Shown: positions 50,439 to 63,360, counted from the first letter of the stretch. The stretch: DNA of 64,000 nucleotides from Artocarpus heterophyllus (GCA_025403435.1 CM046345.1:11226235-11290234), one strand, 5' to 3'. Notes: generated from the sequence alone by a model not told the origin. Numbers and translations are program-made.

Positions 50439-53400
50439 TGTGATGACCTGTCTTTTCGGGCAGTCACTTAACTTTCTTAAACATTGTTTCTTAAACATTA
50501 ATTTTACTTACTTAGTAAGAAAATACTGAAATAAATTTTTTCCCTTTAACGTCCTTTAAAGCGTTCTTAAAAGCTGTTGCAATTTCTGTCGCAATTTAAG
50601 TTAAGTCACCACCCGATACTTGACTTTAAAACCATTTCAAGTCGTTTATTAAAACTTAATAAGAAATGTTAACTGAATCATAACTTAAAACTTATTTATA
50701 TTATTATATAAAATATTCGTAAAATGCATATCTTAAAACTTTAAAAACAGTTCATAAAACTCTGATTTTCTTAAAACATTGAAAACACTATATTAAATAG
50801 TGGAAAAACATTTTCTTTGAGTAGTGGAAGCAAACTGTAACGGTATCTATATCCAAATCTTCGCATCTACCCTCTACAGTACAAAACTCCTCAAACAGGT
50901 CCTATTGGTCACCCGTAAGACTACCTACAGCATGAAGGAACTTTAATGAGCTTTCGCTCAGTAAGTTCAAATATAAACTCATAAATCATTTTAACATACT
51001 TTAAAAGATTTTCTCATAAAAACCTTTCTATCACATCATTTTTCATAAATATTTTTCACAAAAAATTCCTGAAACGTTTTTCATACAACATTTTTGAAAC
51101 ATTTTTCTTAAAATGTCCTTTATAAACTTTTTCTTGTAAACATGAAAATGTTTTTCATAAACATTTAACGTAAAACATTCCTCATAATTTTTTCGTAAAC
51201 ATAACACATAAACATTTCATAACAAGGAATACAAGCAAAAATCAAAATGCATGATTCCATTTATGCTCAATTATGAACTTTCAGTTATGAGCATCTTATG
51301 ATCATTCATTTCTTACTTTAACTTTGTATCTTTATTCCATAACTTTTCTTATCTTATAAACTTTAGTGTTCGTACCAGCATCATTAATCATGAGATCATA
51401 AACATGATGCTTCCCTTGTGGAAGACTTAAGACCATCGAACACTGAGGTCATAACTTTAACTTTTCTTGTGTACATCACATCATAGAGGTCACAACTTTA
51501 ACTTTACTTTTAGTACCTCACAACAAGGAGGCTGGTACGATACTTTTTTTTATCTTTATTTTACCTTCTTTTAACTTTAGTGAGCACATCAAATGTTATC
51601 ATGTCATATGCAATTACACTTGCAAATCATAACTTGTACTGTAAAATTTAGTGCATAACAAATACAGCATGAAATTTATAACTTAAACTCTAAAACATTA
51701 TACATTAACAAAATACAAACGTACTTTAAACATAATTACTGTAAATACATTGCAAACCTTTACTTGATATTGTAAACTTTATGTATGTTAAACGCAATCA
51801 TGCTTTAAACATAATAGTCACAAGTACATTGCAAATCTTGATTTAAAATTTAAAATCCTTTGCATAACAAATGCGAACATACTTTAAAAACAATTTGCAT
51901 AACAATTGCAAACATATTTTGCAAACATATATATAAGCATTTGAAAATCATTTACTTCATGCTGTAGGTGAGGTTTGAAACTTACCTAGACTACGTTCTA
52001 GCATTCTTTATTCCGTTCCTTTTCCTTCCATTAGTAGGCCTCTGTGTCCTGATTATATGACACCTGACTAATTAGTTAACTTTCTTTTTATCAATCTACT
52101 CAATTGATAATAAAACTTAAACATTAAACATTCATTCCTTTTTACGTAACTTGTATACCATTGGTTTACCATTCTCTTTACTTTGTACCCCGTTGCTTTT
52201 GTGACGACCTGCCTTTTCGGGCAGTTATTTTTCTTTCTTAAACATCGTTCTTAAGCAGTAATCTTACTTACTTAGTAAGAAAAATACTGAATTAATTTTT
52301 TTTCTTAAACATTCGTTGAAACGTTTTTAAAAACTGCTGTAACCTCTGTCACCATTCAAGTTGAGACCTCGCTCAACACTTGACTTTAAAACCATTTCAA
52401 ATAATTTCTTAAAACTTAATAAGAAACATTTACTAAAACATAACTTAAAACTTAACTTTATAATTATATTAAACAGTTCATAAACTGTATCTTAAAACTT
52501 GGAAACATTTCTTCAAACTTTGTTTTTTAAAAAACTTTGAAAATACTATATCAAAGAGTGGATAACCTTTTCTTTGTGTAGTGGAACAAACTGTAATGGT
52601 ATCCACACCCAAATCCTCGCATCTGTCCTCCGCAGCACCCAGTTCTTCTAACGGGTCTTACCGGTCACCCATAAAACTATCTACAACATGAACAAACTTT
52701 TAATGAGCTTTCGCTCAGTAAGTTCAAACATATTCTCACAAATCATTTAAAACATACTTTAGAAACTTTTCTCATGGAAACCTTTTTCTTAAAACATTTC
52801 TCATAAACATTTTTCATAAAACATTTCTAAAATGTTTCTCATAAACGTTTTCATAAAGTATTTCTATAACGTTTTTCATAAACGCTTTTCATAAAATATT
52901 TAACATAAAACAATCCTCAGATTGCTTTTCATAATTGTCATTTATGTTTTTATAAACACTTGATATAAAACATTCTTCAGAATGTTTTCCATAACATATA
53001 AATGTTTCATAACAAGGAAAACAAGTAAAATCACGATGTATGTTTCCATTTATGCTCAATTATAAACTTTAATTATGAGCATTTTATAAATATTCTTTTC
53101 TTACTTTAACTTTCTTTCTTCATTCTTTAGCTTTCCTTATCTTACTTAACTTTCTATCCTTGTTTCTTATATTTCCTTATCTTACTTTAACTTTCTATTC
53201 TTTGTTCCCTAACTTTCTTTATCTTATAACCTTTAGTGTTCGTACCAACATCTTTAATCATAAGATCATAAATGTGATGCTCCCCTTGTAGAAGACTTAA
53301 GACCATCAAACTTTGTGGTCATGTACCTCACATCTAGGAGGTCAAACTTTAACTTTACTTTTATTACCTCACAACAAGAAGGCTGGTACGACACTTTCTT

Positions 53401-56400
53401 TTTATCTTTACGCTACATTCTTATTAAATTTAGTGAGCATATCAAATGCAATCACATCATATGCAACACACTTGCAAATCATAGCTTATACTGTAAAACC
53501 TATTGCATAACAAATGCAACATAGAATGCAAACACATTTTGCTAATTTATACTCTAAAACTTATTGCATCACCAATGCAACTTATTGCATAACAAATGCA
53601 TCCTATAACACAATCACATTTTGCAAATCATAACTTTTATTCTAAAACTTATTGCACAACAAATGCAACTTATTGCATAACAAATGCATCATAAAACTTA
53701 TAACTTAAACTATAAAACATTATGCATTGTCATAATGTAAAACATACTTTAAATACTTTAAAAATCCTAACTTGAACTTTTAAAAATATTATGCATATCA
53801 ATATGCAAATAGACTTTAAATATAACGGTTGCAAATTTATTGCAAATCTTCTTTTGTACCTTAGAACTTTTTTGCATAATAAATGCAAATATATATACTT
53901 TAAAAAAAACTTGCATACTCATCTACAAACGTATATGTAAGCATTTAAAAACTATTTACTTCATGTTGTAGGTGAAGTCTAAACTTACCCGGACTATGCC
54001 CTAGCGTTCTCTATTCTGTTCCTTTCTCGTTCCTTTTCCTTCCATTGGTCGGCTTCTGCGTCCTGATCATAGGACATCTGACTCATTAATTAACTTTCTT
54101 TTTATCAATCCACTCGATTAATAATAAAACGTAAACATTAACCATTCTTTCCTTCTTAACTTAACTTGTATACTATCGGTTTACCTCTCTCTTTACTTAA
54201 TTTTGTAACCCACCGGGCAACTTTTCGTTTACTTAAACATCTCTTATTAAATCTCTTGTCACACAATTACATTACTTAATGTATTACAGAACATTTTCTG
54301 TCTAAGGACGTTATGCTAATTCGGAGTGTTCGACTCCACTTTAGCCGTTTTCGTAAAAATGACGTTTTTATCCTCTTTTGGGTTTTTCGTCAACTTCGTA
54401 ATTCTATAAAACCCATTGCTTAACTTTAATATTTCATTACCTACATATTATGAAAAAATTGCCACTAAGAAACATTTTCCGACATCGGGAGTTTTGGGTC
54501 GGTTTTGGCTATTTTTCATAAAATGACCATTTTGCCCTTAACTTTTTTTCCTCCATTATTTCCTTAACTAAACTTTAATTTGCTTAAAACTTAATATCTA
54601 TGGTACTTGTTGCCTACGGCAGTGTAGGAAACCAACGTTTCCTAGTGAAAACCCAGTTTTCATACAATTTCACAGTTTTGGCCCGAAATACAAAAATATT
54701 TATATTTTTGTCCCGCAGCCAAAAATAATATTTTTAAACCATTAGTCCCCATTTTTCATGAGGAACATTTTTGCTCAAAGTACCATATTCAAAATCCTTT
54801 GAAAAAATGACATTTTTGCCCTTTTAAATTTTTTTCTAATTTTAACAAATTCTTGTAAAATTAAAATCTCTCAAACGATTGAGATTTTTGACGAACTGTT
54901 CATAGCACCTAACAGTTTTGTCGAGATCTACAACTTTCGTGTCGTAACTTTTCTAAAATTCTCACTATACAGGGGTATTTTTGGGCAATTTTCATTGCTT
55001 CTGAGAAGAAACTTTTTCTTTCAATTTAGTCATTGGGACATTTTTGTAAAAATCCATTTTTAATTAGCATCTCTGCCCTTGCAAGGGTAGTTCCAACTCT
55101 TGTTTCAATCATTTTCATGTCCACTCATCAATTTTGCAAAATTAGTGGTAAAATTACAAAACTTTTTGCAAAAGTAACGTTTTCAACAATTCAACCCTAA
55201 ATTTCACAACATCGACATACCATAAACAATATTTCTATGGGATTTACGCAAAACATTGCTTAAAACCCCACATGCTTTTGAAGGAATAAAAATCAAAATA
55301 AAAATCACAAAATTTCAAAACTTTGAAATTTAAAACTTACCCCCAATAAAACTTTGTGCTTTTAACCTTCCAAGGCTCCTTTGAAACTCCTTCCTAGGCA
55401 TCACTTTCATGCAAAAATACCTTGAGTTAACTTCTCCCTTAACCCATGAAAAATCCCTTAAAAACTTGAAAAAAGTTAGATTTTTACCTTAAAACTTGTT
55501 AAAATCCTTTGAACTTTGCCTCTTGAACTTAATTGGGGTTATTTTTGCAAAGATGTGAAGTTGGAAAATTCTTGGAGAGGTCCAACCATGGGTACAGTGG
55601 GTGAAGGGAAGAAGAAAGGGAGATTTTTTTGGCAAATTTTGCATTAAATGCTTCATTATCCTCTATGATGACTCATGGTAATCCATTAGCTTACCTAGGT
55701 GTCTCCATGGGATTGGGCCACCTTTCATGGCTTGGTGGCCCAATGAAATCCAAGTGGGTGTGCACTTTGTGGGGCTCAAAATTTTACACTATGTAATTAT
55801 TCACCATACAGTATTTTTCCTATACTGTCGTGGTCCAATCAATGCAAAACATACCCTTAGACTGTATAAAAATATTTTACTTACCTTTCATTTAATTTTG
55901 GAGGCCAAACGTAACATTTCTCATATCTGCATTTTCACTTAACAGTATTCTTTCTACACTACTTTAACTTAAACAGTTTAATTTTTGTACTGCATGACTT
56001 TAAATAGTCCAATTCTTACACTGTATTATTCTAACACTGTAAAATTTTTCATGTTATTATATAGTATTTTTCCTTAAACTGTATTTTTTGTCTTAATATA
56101 ATCCTTAACTTAAAGCATTTTTAATGCATTTAAAATTCTCGGTCGTTACAACTTTTAACTTTGTAACCCACCGGGTTACTTTTCCCTTTACTTAATTTCG
56201 TAATCCATTGGGTTATTATTGTTTTTACTTAGCTTTGTAACCCATCAGGTTACCTTTTTCCTTTACTTAACCCTTTAACCTATTGGGTTATCACTCTTTT
56301 ACTAGAACGTCCCTTATTAAATTTCCCGTCTCACATAACGGTTTCATTACTTAACATATTATGAAACATTTCTGTCTAAGAGCATTTGCTAATTCGGAGT

Positions 56401-58497
56401 GTTCGACTCCTTTTTAACCGTTTATCTAAAAAATGACGATTTTATCCTTATCAGGTTCTTTGTCAACTTCGTAACTTCATAAAACTCATTGCTTAACCTT
56501 ATTGTTTCATTACCTACATATTACAAAAAATTACTGTTAAGGAGCGATTTTCGATATCAGGCGTTTCGAGTTCGTTTTGGTCATTTTTTCATAAAATGAC
56601 CATTTTGCCCTTAATCTCTTTTTCTTTCATTCATTCCTTCCCTAAACTTTAAATTCTTTAAAACTTAGCATCTATAAGTACTTACTACCTACAACAGTGT
56701 AGGAAATCAACGTTTTCTATTGAAAACCTAGTTTTCACGCAATTTTACGATTTTGGCTCGAGACACAAAGATATTTACATTTTCGCTCTCGAAATAAAAA
56801 ACAACCACTTTATACCAAAACATTCAGTTTTTTGCAAGGAATAAAACTTTCCAAAGTTCCATGGTCAAATTCCAAACATTTCACAACGTTTTCATTTATT
56901 GAAATTTTGAGCTCAAAATTTCGTAAAATTCATAATTCCTCAACCGAGCAGAAATTTAATAAACTGTCCATGTTATCCTAATAGTTTCGATGAGTTCTAT
57001 AACTTTTATGTTTTGACTTTCCTCAAATTCCAACGTTTAGGTAGACTTTTTGGCTAATTTTTAAATTTGTTGAACTTTTACTAAACTTTGCAATTTAGTC
57101 CTTTTGGAATTTTGCAAAACTTTATTCACAAAAGTTGTTTCTCTCATTGTGTTGGTAGATCTTATGCCATATTTAGAACATAAATTGGCTTCTAAAGCCC
57201 TCAAAATCCCATTGCCTTGAAACTAGTTAAACTTTACAAAGTTTAGCCATTTTTTCATTTTTAACCTCAAAACCCTTATTTTCTTTCTTTCTTCCATCAT
57301 CACCATCATTATAAAGCATAAAAAAATCATACCATAATGTCCATTTTACATGCCATAGACCAAAACATTTCATCAAACACTTAGTATGCATAAAACACAT
57401 AAACTTTAGCTTAACTTCAAGGACTAGAATTTTAGCTAATTCTTGGTAGGGCTTGTCCTTCCTTTTCATTGCTTGAAATCCTTCACAGTCCCCTTGACAA
57501 CAATCCATAACATAACCCATGGAAACCCCATCCAATTCATGAACCAAACCCAATGAAAAACATAAAAACCCATTACAAAGTTTGGATTTTTACCTCCACA
57601 ATTGCTTGTCCTTAATTGTCCACACGTAGACCTGCTTCAAACATGATTTAGAGGCTTGGAAATCATCAAAATTTTGAGTGAGAGAGACATGGCGGTTTTC
57701 TTTGGGAGGAAATGGGAAAAATTTATAAAACCAAACTTTTTAAATTTTCAACAAGTCCTTGTCTAGTTGTAGAAATCACTCTAGGGACTTGTTTGTAAAG
57801 GAAAAATTGCCTAAAACATGTGGCATAATCTCCACCCTTGGAGTGTCCCCCCATTTTTCCTTTTCTTTTTTTTTTTTGGTGACTAACCCCTTGGTAATCA
57901 AGTGGTTATTGGGTAGCTAGATGTGATTGGGCCACATTAGTAAATGTGGTGGCCTAATCAAAATTGTCAAGGTGTCCCCTTGGTGGGACCATCCAAACTT
58001 TACATAGTCTAAATTTATACTGACAATATTTTTTTTATACTGCTGGTATTTCTTTTCATACAATTCATGTGGTCCCACAACCTCTCATACTTATTTTCAT
58101 CCATCACATAATGTAATTCCAATATTATCTAACTTTATACAATCCAAATTTATACTAACAGTATTTTTCTTATACTGTCGGTATATTCTCTATACTGCTA
58201 CAGCATTTCTTATTCATTCATATTCTCCAAACAGTATTATTTCTATGCTGTTTCAACTTAAACAGTCTAATTTTGTACTGCTTAACCTCAAACAGTCAAA
58301 TTCTTACACTGCATTACTTTTACAATGTAATTTTTATACTACATAACTTTATCAGTGTACTTCCTTACACTCTATTATTTTAATACTGTATAATTTTCTA
58401 TATTGTTATATGGTATTTTTCTTGAACTATATTTTTGTCTTAACATAATTCTTAACTTATTGTATTTTTAATGCATTAAAAATTCTCGGGTGTTACA
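50439..58497 (-). mobile_element. 4-kb solo LTR, copy F, interrupted by copy G
   Basis: The outer copy reads TGTAACACCC on the minus strand from 58497 and ends at 50439. It is flanked by a perfect target duplication AGACG (50434-50438 and 58498-58502). Without the inner copy G it is about 4.1 kb. There is no internal coding domain or second LTR, so it is a recombination-derived solo LTR. The 108-aa ORF near 57227-57553 has no recognised domain. Confidence 0.8.
52200..56150 (-). mobile_element. 4-kb solo LTR, copy G, nested in copy F
   Basis: 3951 bp, TGTGACGACC to GTCGTTACA on plus. The flanks GCTTT and ACTTT match at four of five bases. It is the same family as E and F. Nesting of two solo LTRs of one family requires two separate insertions, each followed by LTR-LTR recombination. 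Confidence 0.8.
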
Positions 58498-58645
58498 AGA
58501 CGACGGCTTTCTAAAAACCTTCATCTAATTTGCATGTGCAAATCTTTGAAACACGGAAATTTTCCTGCCATGCTTTTTAATACGTAAAACGATGGTATAA
58601 AACGTTATAAAATAGGCATCATCTAATCTCACACTTATAGCAGTG

Positions 58646-59068
58646 CTCTCTTACAAAATCAGCGAACCTCTCTAATTCTTTTCTCGTAAACAACTCTAGT
58701 TACTTTCTGATTGCAGTGAACAAGTTAACTAAAAAAAATTGATCACTCAAAAAGCAAGGTTGATATTCAATAAATAAAAAAAAAAAAGCAAGGTAAGCTC
58801 AATTACAGTACAACACTATAACCATGGCAAAGAGAAAATTGAAAAATTGAAAATGTCATTACGTGTCTATAAATTTATTCAGCGACCAAAGATGATTATT
58901 TTCGTACTTTTCATGTATAGCAATACTACAGTAATTGAATCCCTGACCAAGCAGTAGTACTAGAGACTTCATTAATATTATAATTATAACCTTGAGTAAT
59001 CTTAACGTACGCTTGTTGGACTTATTGATTCGTAGCAGATCAGGGGCATTCTGTAAACATAATTTTGC
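58646..59068. other. Intergenic, 3' flank of peptide gene 2
   Basis: No gene seen. The part next to 59068 is probably the 3' untranslated region of the minus-strand peptide gene. Confidence 0.4.
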
Positions 59069-60760
59069 TTATGGATTTTGTCCATCAGCCGAACTGGGCG
59101 GAGGAGGTTTAAGTTTCCACGCACAATCATCTTCGGTACCACGACGGCAGCGTCTGAAAGAATAAAATAACAAGAATTTGTATGTTGAGAAGAGGAAACA
59201 TAGCATCAGTATTCAGCAGGTTGTTCATCCATTTTGAACAGCATTATTTTGCTTTTAATATAGCTGTTCGTAAGTCTCTCTCTCTAATAAATTGCGTCCA
59301 ACTTAATCCGTAAGACTATATTTGGTTACGCATTTCGGTCTCCCAATTTTTTAAAGATCACATGTTGGTCTCTCAATTTTTAAAAATTACATTTTGGCGT
59401 TATATATTGTGACCCATAATATAAAAGAATTAATATTCTAACCCATTAATTTTTTAAAAATTATATTTTTGACCAATAATTTTTGAAAAATTACATTTTG
59501 ACAACTTAACTTTTGAAAATTACACTTTGACCCCACCAAACAACCTATTGTACCCAATACAATACAACACAATAACATACAATACATCCTGGTAACCAAA
59601 CATATCCTAATAAAGTAGTGTTCCAACACTCCAACTGAAATCACATAATTGTGATTTTCTCTATCTGCTTTAGGCCGAAAAAAGTACGTTTTAATTAGAC
59701 CTTTTGTTTTTCATCTAGGATCACAACAACAAATTAAAACAAGAATTATGAGCTTAGACTAGACAGCGATAAATAGAATAATGTTTTATTTAAAATATGT
59801 AGTCGTAGTAGGCGAATCCCTTTTTTGTTGTAATATTGGTTATTTTGTTGTCGAAGAAAAGGCAAAATAAAAAATTTCAAAGTAATAATAGTAGTTGGAA
59901 AATTTATGAGAGCAGAGTTGAAATATATTGGTTTGTTTTAAAATATTTTAAACTAAAAAGATTATATATATAATTATAATGATGTTATTCACCTTTTATA
60001 CTACAAACTTATGTACATAGTAAATATTTTAATGACTTTAATTTGCACTGTAGGAAGATATTTAAAAATTTTACTATATTTTAATATGATTAGTAAATGT
60101 TTTCTGTATGTTTAACGTAAATCAAACCTTAAAAGTCGTTACAGTAAACATGCCAACAAATTAACGATATAACATTACCGCAACCTCTCTCTCTCTCTCT
60201 CTCTCCCCCTCCCTCCCTCAGCTCCTCCACAACCTAATCAATCATACAAATATTAACAAAGTCACACTAATGACCGTTCCATATAAATCACTGCCAAACT
60301 GATAGATAAATTTATGTTTAATTAAAAATTTAAGGAATAAAAAACTTGTGTAATGTTTTAATGACATTTATATAAAATAAAGTATACAGATTGGTTGCTT
60401 GCATACCTATTAATCATACACACTAGTAAGATGCACATGCCCATGCATACATTACATGAAAGAAGACATAACAAAACAGGTTAAACTAAAACTTTTTGAT
60501 TCCAACCGATAAAAAAACCCCATAATTTCAAAATTGGATTAAATTTTGCTGTGATTGTTATTTAAAAGGTTTTGAACATGCGTAGCTAAACCTTATAATT
60601 TCTAAACTAGGCAGTATTATATATCTTAATCCTTCTACTACATATTTGAGTCACTAGTTTGTACATACCGTCTAGCATGGGAACAAGCAACCTGTTGATT
60701 GAAGAGAAGAAATTGGACTAGGATGCAATATAACAATAAAAGAAATCCCAACAACTTCAT
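59069..60760 (-). CDS. Small secreted peptide precursor 2 (two exons, 58 aa)
   Basis: Exon 1 is 60760-60669, the intron 60668-59154 (GTATGT...TTTCAG, 1515 bp), exon 2 59153-59069. The protein begins MKLLGFLLLLYCILVQFLLF, a strong signal peptide with probable cleavage near residue 25. A run of basic residues formed across the splice junction (ARRRCRRG) follows, then an acidic patch (TEDDC) and a Pro-rich end, WKLKPPPPSSADGQNP. Intron phase and position match peptide gene 1, and both tails follow K[FL]xPPxP...GxxP. The pair differs in having two Cys here after the signal. Function is unknown; a secreted signalling or defence peptide is the likely class. A TATAAATA lies 63-70 bp upstream of the ATG. 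Confidence 0.7.
59311..59611. mobile_element. MITE inside the intron of peptide gene 2
   Basis: About 300 bp with inverted ends around TTTGGTTAC (59321) and GTAACCAAA (59592). Inside are repeated AATTTTTAAAAATTACATTTTG-like words. This explains part of the unusual intron length. Confidence 0.5.
60185..60219. repeat. (CT)n/(CCT)n microsatellite in the intron
   Basis: A pyrimidine run of CT dinucleotides grading into CCCT. On the coding strand it is a GA run. Confidence 0.9.
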
Positions 60761-60822
60761 CTCGCTCCCAAGCTGCCTAGTTGTCTCAAACTTGTGTACT
60801 ATATTTGTGTTATAATAAGTTG

Positions 60823-60830
60823 TATTTATA
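60823..60830 (-). promoter_or_regulatory. TATA box of peptide gene 2
   Basis: TATAAATA on the minus strand, 63-70 bp before the ATG, placing transcription start near 60795. Confidence 0.55.
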
Positions 60831-60970
60831 GATGTTAATTAAAAGCCAATAGTATTGATGGAAAATATCAAAATAAGAGTTTCTCTATTTCAACCAGAAA
60901 AATGCAGGTCAAATGAAAGCTGGAAGAAAGTTGCTCGTTGCATTGATCACGTTTTCATTGACTTGTGCAG

Positions 60971-60986
60971 GTCTTGGTCATTGGCG
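60971..60986 (-). promoter_or_regulatory. W-box-like block upstream of peptide gene 2
   Basis: Differs at one base from the blocks before peptide gene 1 and the remnant. It keeps the TGACC core (ATGACC in gene orientation) about 211 bp before the ATG. A CATTGACTTG word lies just beside it. Confidence 0.45.
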
Positions 60987-61248
60987 TACGGGTTAAGTTT
61001 TATTCATTTTTCCTGTTTAATTTCACTAAAAAGATAACATGGAGATAGCTAGACCAATGTGGTGATCCTCTATTGATTTTCACCAATAAGTGATTTCATT
61101 CATGTTTTTAACTAATAATTAGGGTATCATCAAGCCAGTGTTTTAACTATTATGGCTATAGTATCATGATAAATAGGTATGCTAATGTGCTTTGCATGTA
61201 ACCAAGCCACAAACAATACAGTTACAAAATAAGGCCTTCTAACACGTT

Positions 61249-61691
61249 TTACTACAAGAAAAACTACATTTTACGACATATTTTTTACGACATGTAGTTT
61301 TTGAATGTCGTTAAAAAGTACATATAGCGACATCTCCAACAAACATGTTGTTAATAACATTTGAAACAATAATTAACGACATCTATATAGATGTCGTATT
61401 AAAGGTCTCCTTTTAACGACAATAGTTTAGTGTCGTTAAATTATTTAACGACAAGTAGAAGATGTCGTCAAAGCCTTGGAGATTCTACGACACCCCTTAT
61501 AGACGACATTGGTCAAGGTGTCGTCTATAAGGGGTGTCGTAGAATCTCCAAGACTTAGATGTCATTAATTATTGTTTTAAATGCCGTTAATGACATTGTT
61601 GTTGAAGATATCGTTATATGTATTTTTCAACGACATTTAAAAACTACATGTCGTAAATACTATGTCATTAAATGTAGTTTTTCTTGTAGTG
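61249..61691. mobile_element. CACTA-type MITE with long internal hairpin
   Basis: About 440 bp with ends ACTACAAGAAAAACTACATT and its reverse (AATGTAGTTTTTCTTGTAGT). Nearly the whole body folds on itself, with many ACGACAT/ATGTCGT words. It lies between peptide gene 2 and the exon-1 remnant at 62589. Confidence 0.75.
61475..61552. repeat. Perfect 34-bp inverted repeat with 10-base loop
   Basis: Arms 61475-61508 and 61519-61552 are exact reverse complements and form the centre of the MITE. A transcript would form a long perfect stem, a possible small-RNA precursor. Confidence 0.9.
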
Positions 61692-62588
61692 TTCCCATCT
61701 ACTTTCTTTCATAAGTTCATTCATATACACTACCAAAGTACCTGTCAACTTGTCTCCCACTATAAATTATTCCCCACTACACTACTAAACTTTCACCAAC
61801 TTCGTAAACATTCTCCAATATATACCCGCCAACGTCACAAGGGCCATAATACAGTCTTCGTATCAATTTCAATCCAACATCAATATATAAAAACTTGCCG
61901 ACTTCATCAATCCACTAGAAATATTGCCATCTGAACACTCCTTTTTTTTTTCTTTTTTTCCACACGCAATATCCAATTACCATGATCACCAAGGCCCCCA
62001 AACGTGCACTTCGTCAACATTTTTTTATAAGCAAAAATATCAACACGCCTTAATGGCTCAGGATTTTTTCCGTAAAGAAACATGATTGATTTTTATTTTT
62101 CTGTCCTTGCACCAAACATAACAAAGATATATAATATAAATTCTATATCTTTTCAAGCATAATTTAAGGAATTATTCTTTTAACTCGAAGTAGAGAATTT
62201 AAAACTCTATATATTATGATAAAGTCAGACATTTATAGCTACAACTACAATTCAAAGAGTCATTATCAACACATTGTATCAACATCTTAATTACGAATCC
62301 ACTGAAGGTGTTTTGATCAATCAAGACTAGCTGATCAACGTTGTTATATACCTTCTTCTAGATGGGCCCACTATTTAACAGCTGGAAGTCTATGCAGACA
62401 AATTTTCTAGTCGTAATTGGCATTTAATACGACCAAGTTGATAGACCTTTTGCTTTTGAATATTTAAACAGCTAGGCAGTTACTTGGAAGATACGGGAAA
62501 TTAATGAAGGTAATCTTTCAACAATCAATTTGAGATCAGAACTTAGGACTTTGATAAAATATTCTTGTTTTAATATTGTAAATGGTGT
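61692..62588. other. Intergenic, no gene seen
   Basis: No second exon matching the peptide gene family was found here on the minus strand. Confidence 0.4.
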
Positions 62589-62666
62589 CTAACCAAGTGG
62601 GGGATTGAAGAGAAAAATAGGGATTACGATGTAGCAGGACAAAATTACAAACCCTAACGATTTCAT
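62589..62666 (-). pseudogene. Exon 1 of a third secreted peptide gene, apparently broken
   Basis: Starts MKSLGFVILSCY and continues with a hydrophobic signal peptide to NPPLG, matching peptide gene 1 (NPALG), then a TAG at 62591-62589. The upstream sequence also matches peptide gene 2 (GTTGTCTCAA...CTTGTGTAC). A GT directly before the stop could be an altered splice donor, so it may still be spliced to an exon I could not find. No W-box block is seen at the usual distance. Confidence 0.5.
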
Positions 62667-63316
62667 CTTGCCCTTGAGCTATCGTTGTCTCAACTTGTGT
62701 ACAACGAGTTAACTTATTGATATTGAAATAAATACAAACATACATACATATACATGCATATGATATTTCCCGCTTGACATGGGTGTGTTTGGAAACCTTG
62801 TTGGAACTTAAAAATAGTAACATATGAGAGTTTTATACTACAGTAAACTTTTGTTTTTTATTCTAGTATATGAGAGCTTTATACTGTAGCAATTGTAACT
62901 TTTTAGTTCTCACTAATGTTGCCAAACGAAGAGCAAAAGTAGGGAAAAGAACTCGAAGAAAAACTTGACAAGTTATTAAATGTTATATTTTATGTCTTTT
63001 AGTGGGTCAACCTAATTGGAATGTATTTTAAAAGGCCTAGACTAAATTTATAAAAAGAATGTTCATTTTAGTATCTAGTTTATGTCACACAATTTTTAAA
63101 TTCTTAGTTTTATAGCTACATGAAAAAGCAAGTGACCACAAAAAAGAGAGAAAAATAAAAATTATTTTATTATTCAACTTCTCAATATACTACTCTCTCT
63201 CTCTCTAAACGTGAAATTTAAAAATAAAGAAACGAATTGCTTTCGCCAGAGATTAGTCATTTCACTTTTTGCCAACAGATTCACAATTAAAAGTTTCCCT
63301 TTTACATTAGATTTGG

Positions 63317-63360
63317 TTTCTTCTTCTTCTTCTTCTTCTTCTTCTTCTTCTTTTTTTTTT
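63317..63360. repeat. (TTC)n microsatellite
   Basis: About eleven TTC units followed by a T run. Confidence 0.95.

Larger units (their letters stand above)
46267..58645. mobile_element. Possible large CACTA-like element with degenerate ends
   Basis: The left edge starts CACTACAATAAAATATGG and has repeated GTCTAAT/TTAGAC words. The right edge ends ...TAGCAGTG at 58645 (CACTGCTATAAG reversed), preceded by similar words at about 50360-50438 and 58498-58640. The ends match at about 9 of 12 bases. No 3-bp target duplication is clear and there is no transposase, so the pairing of ends is tentative. Confidence 0.35.

Noticed and set aside
57227..57553. 108-codon minus-strand ORF
   Set aside because: It lies inside solo LTR F, is not preserved in the sister copies, and has no domain.
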